From NCBI GenBank assembly GCA_947501325.1, contig CANMVC010000008.1, positions 1 to 42,654 on the forward strand: 42,654 bases of DNA, read 5' to 3'. A model generated the notes under the pieces. The model saw only the letters and a program-made list of their open reading frames with translations. It did not search any database and was not told the DNA's origin. Position 1 is the stretch's first letter. Every line of letters begins with the position of its first letter. Source of the stretch: an uncultured Sphingomonadaceae bacterium. Lineage in GTDB: Bacteria; Pseudomonadota; Alphaproteobacteria; Sphingomonadales; Sphingomonadaceae. Positions 42,048 to 42,654 of the stretch are shown piece after piece. The position numbers were made by a program, and so were the translations under genes.

Positions 42048-42653
42048 TCATGCATTTACCTCCTGATCATTCCATTGGAACTGTGTACCGTCCATCCACA
42101 TACGGTGGAGGATGACAGCAAGTTTGCGAGCGACAGCAACAGTGGCGCGTCGTCGCCCTTTGGTTTTGATGAGGCGCAGGCCCCATGCCTTGAGCTGTGA
42201 CATGGTACGCGTCCGGGTGAGCAATGAGTGCGCCGCTGAGTAGAGCGCCGAGCGGACATCTGCGTCACCGGCTTTGGATATGCGCCCCTGGTTATCGCTT
42301 TCGCCAGATTGGAACCGGCGCGGTGTTAATCCGAAGTGCGCGCCGACAATCCGCGAGGATGTAAACCGCGGCGGATCATCAACGGCTGCTTTGAAGTGAA
42401 GGGCCGTCACCGTGCCAACACCGGGAGCCGTCATCAGCAGCATGCAGACCGGGTCTTGGGAAGCGACCAGCTTCACGCGTTTATCCAACTCCTGATAGCT
42501 GGTCAGTAGCACCTGTTGTGCATCCAGCATTGGCAGGAGCGCAAAGGCAAGTGCTTCATCTGCTTCAATGATCGGTCTCACCGTTTCTGCAAAGCGATGA
42601 TGGGCCAGTGTAGATGGAAGGCGCAGACCAAACACCTTAAGCAGGCCGCGTAT
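42048..42653 (-). CDS. IS110-family transposase, C-terminal part (cut by window end)
   Basis: The frame is open to the window edge; about 202 residues are seen, from IRGLLKVFGLRLPSTLAHHR to FQWNDQEVNA. LMTAPGVGTVTALHFKAAVD and FGLTPRRFQSGESDNQGRIS belong to the C-terminal Tnp domain with its catalytic Ser region, and ADVRSALYSAAHSLLTR follows. It differs clearly from the copy at 30576. The N-terminal DEDD part lies outside. No break is seen in the visible part. Confidence 0.85.
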   Translation of the reverse strand: MRGLLKVFGLRLPSTLAHHRFAETVRPIIEADEALAFALLPMLDAQQVLLTSYQELDKRVKLVASQDPVCMLLMTAPGVGTVTALHFKAAVDDPPRFTSSRIVGAHFGLTPRRFQSGESDNQGRISKAGDADVRSALYSAAHSLLTRTRTMSQLKAWGLRLIKTKGRRRATVAVARKLAVILHRMWMDGTQFQWNDQEVNA

Positions 42654-42654
42654 T

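Noticed and set aside
1-42654. CRISPR arrays, tRNA, rRNA, riboswitches
   Set aside because: No regularly spaced repeats of the CRISPR kind, no cloverleaf with a tRNA-like acceptor and T-loop, and no known riboswitch core were noticed by eye. A covariance-model scan was not possible.

Overview
The window looks like chromosome of an alphaproteobacterium of the Sphingomonadales (Sphingorhabdus/Sphingopyxis-like). This is inferred from the mix of families: a CrbS/CrbR-type acetate switch, a TonB receptor beside a PQQ dehydrogenase, many small detoxification enzymes and IS30/IS110 elements. No rRNA or tRNA gene is visible to confirm it. Core parts (about 1-9000 and 33000-41850) read as GC-richer with orderly codon use; the middle (about 9000-33000) is AT-richer and full of insertion-sequence remains.

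Region 1 (1-8940) is an acetate-uptake and activation locus. It holds the last codons of acetyl-CoA synthetase, then a LuxR-type response regulator, then convergently a symporter-fused hybrid histidine kinase, a VC_2705-type sodium:solute symporter with its DUF4212 small subunit, a DEDDh exonuclease and a cNMP/CBS/DUF294 nucleotidyltransferase. These pieces form one sense-uptake-activate unit.

Region 2 (9000-33000) is an accessory block of regulator/operon cassettes. HxlR faces a GST/NTF2/tautomerase/flavin-oxidoreductase operon. A TetR faces a membrane protein/GST pair followed by a CPBP protease and a broken Tat-signal enoyl-CoA hydratase. A double-HxlR regulator faces an enoyl-CoA hydratase/hydrolase/thioesterase operon. 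Another TetR faces a tautomerase/secreted protein/glyoxalase/AhpD-like operon. Then come a membrane protein/XRE/acyl-hydrolase operon, a methyltransferase, an alkaline phosphatase and a second CPBP protease. Each regulator has recognisable inverted or direct repeats in the divergent gap. IS30 right ends point outward at both limits of this block (9754 and 32926).

Region 3 (33000-41841) has a TetR, a membrane-anchored alpha/beta hydrolase with a probable C-terminal frameshift, a TonB receptor with a strong terminator, and a divergent VOC lipoprotein/SDR/PQQ-dehydrogenase operon, which suggests uptake and periplasmic oxidation of an unknown hydroxylated substrate. The window ends inside an IS110-family transposase.

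The most interesting structure is a dispersed palindrome (arms near AATGTCCGCT / AGCGGACATT, loop near TGGGCGCAA). It occurs between genes many times, and IS elements sit in or beside it. At 30291-32945 one copy is split twice, by an IS1111-type IS110 element in its left arm and an IS30 in its loop. The non-coding end of the IS1111 element folds into a stem whose loop carries segments matching both sides of this insertion site, which makes it a good candidate for the element's target-choosing bridge/seek RNA.
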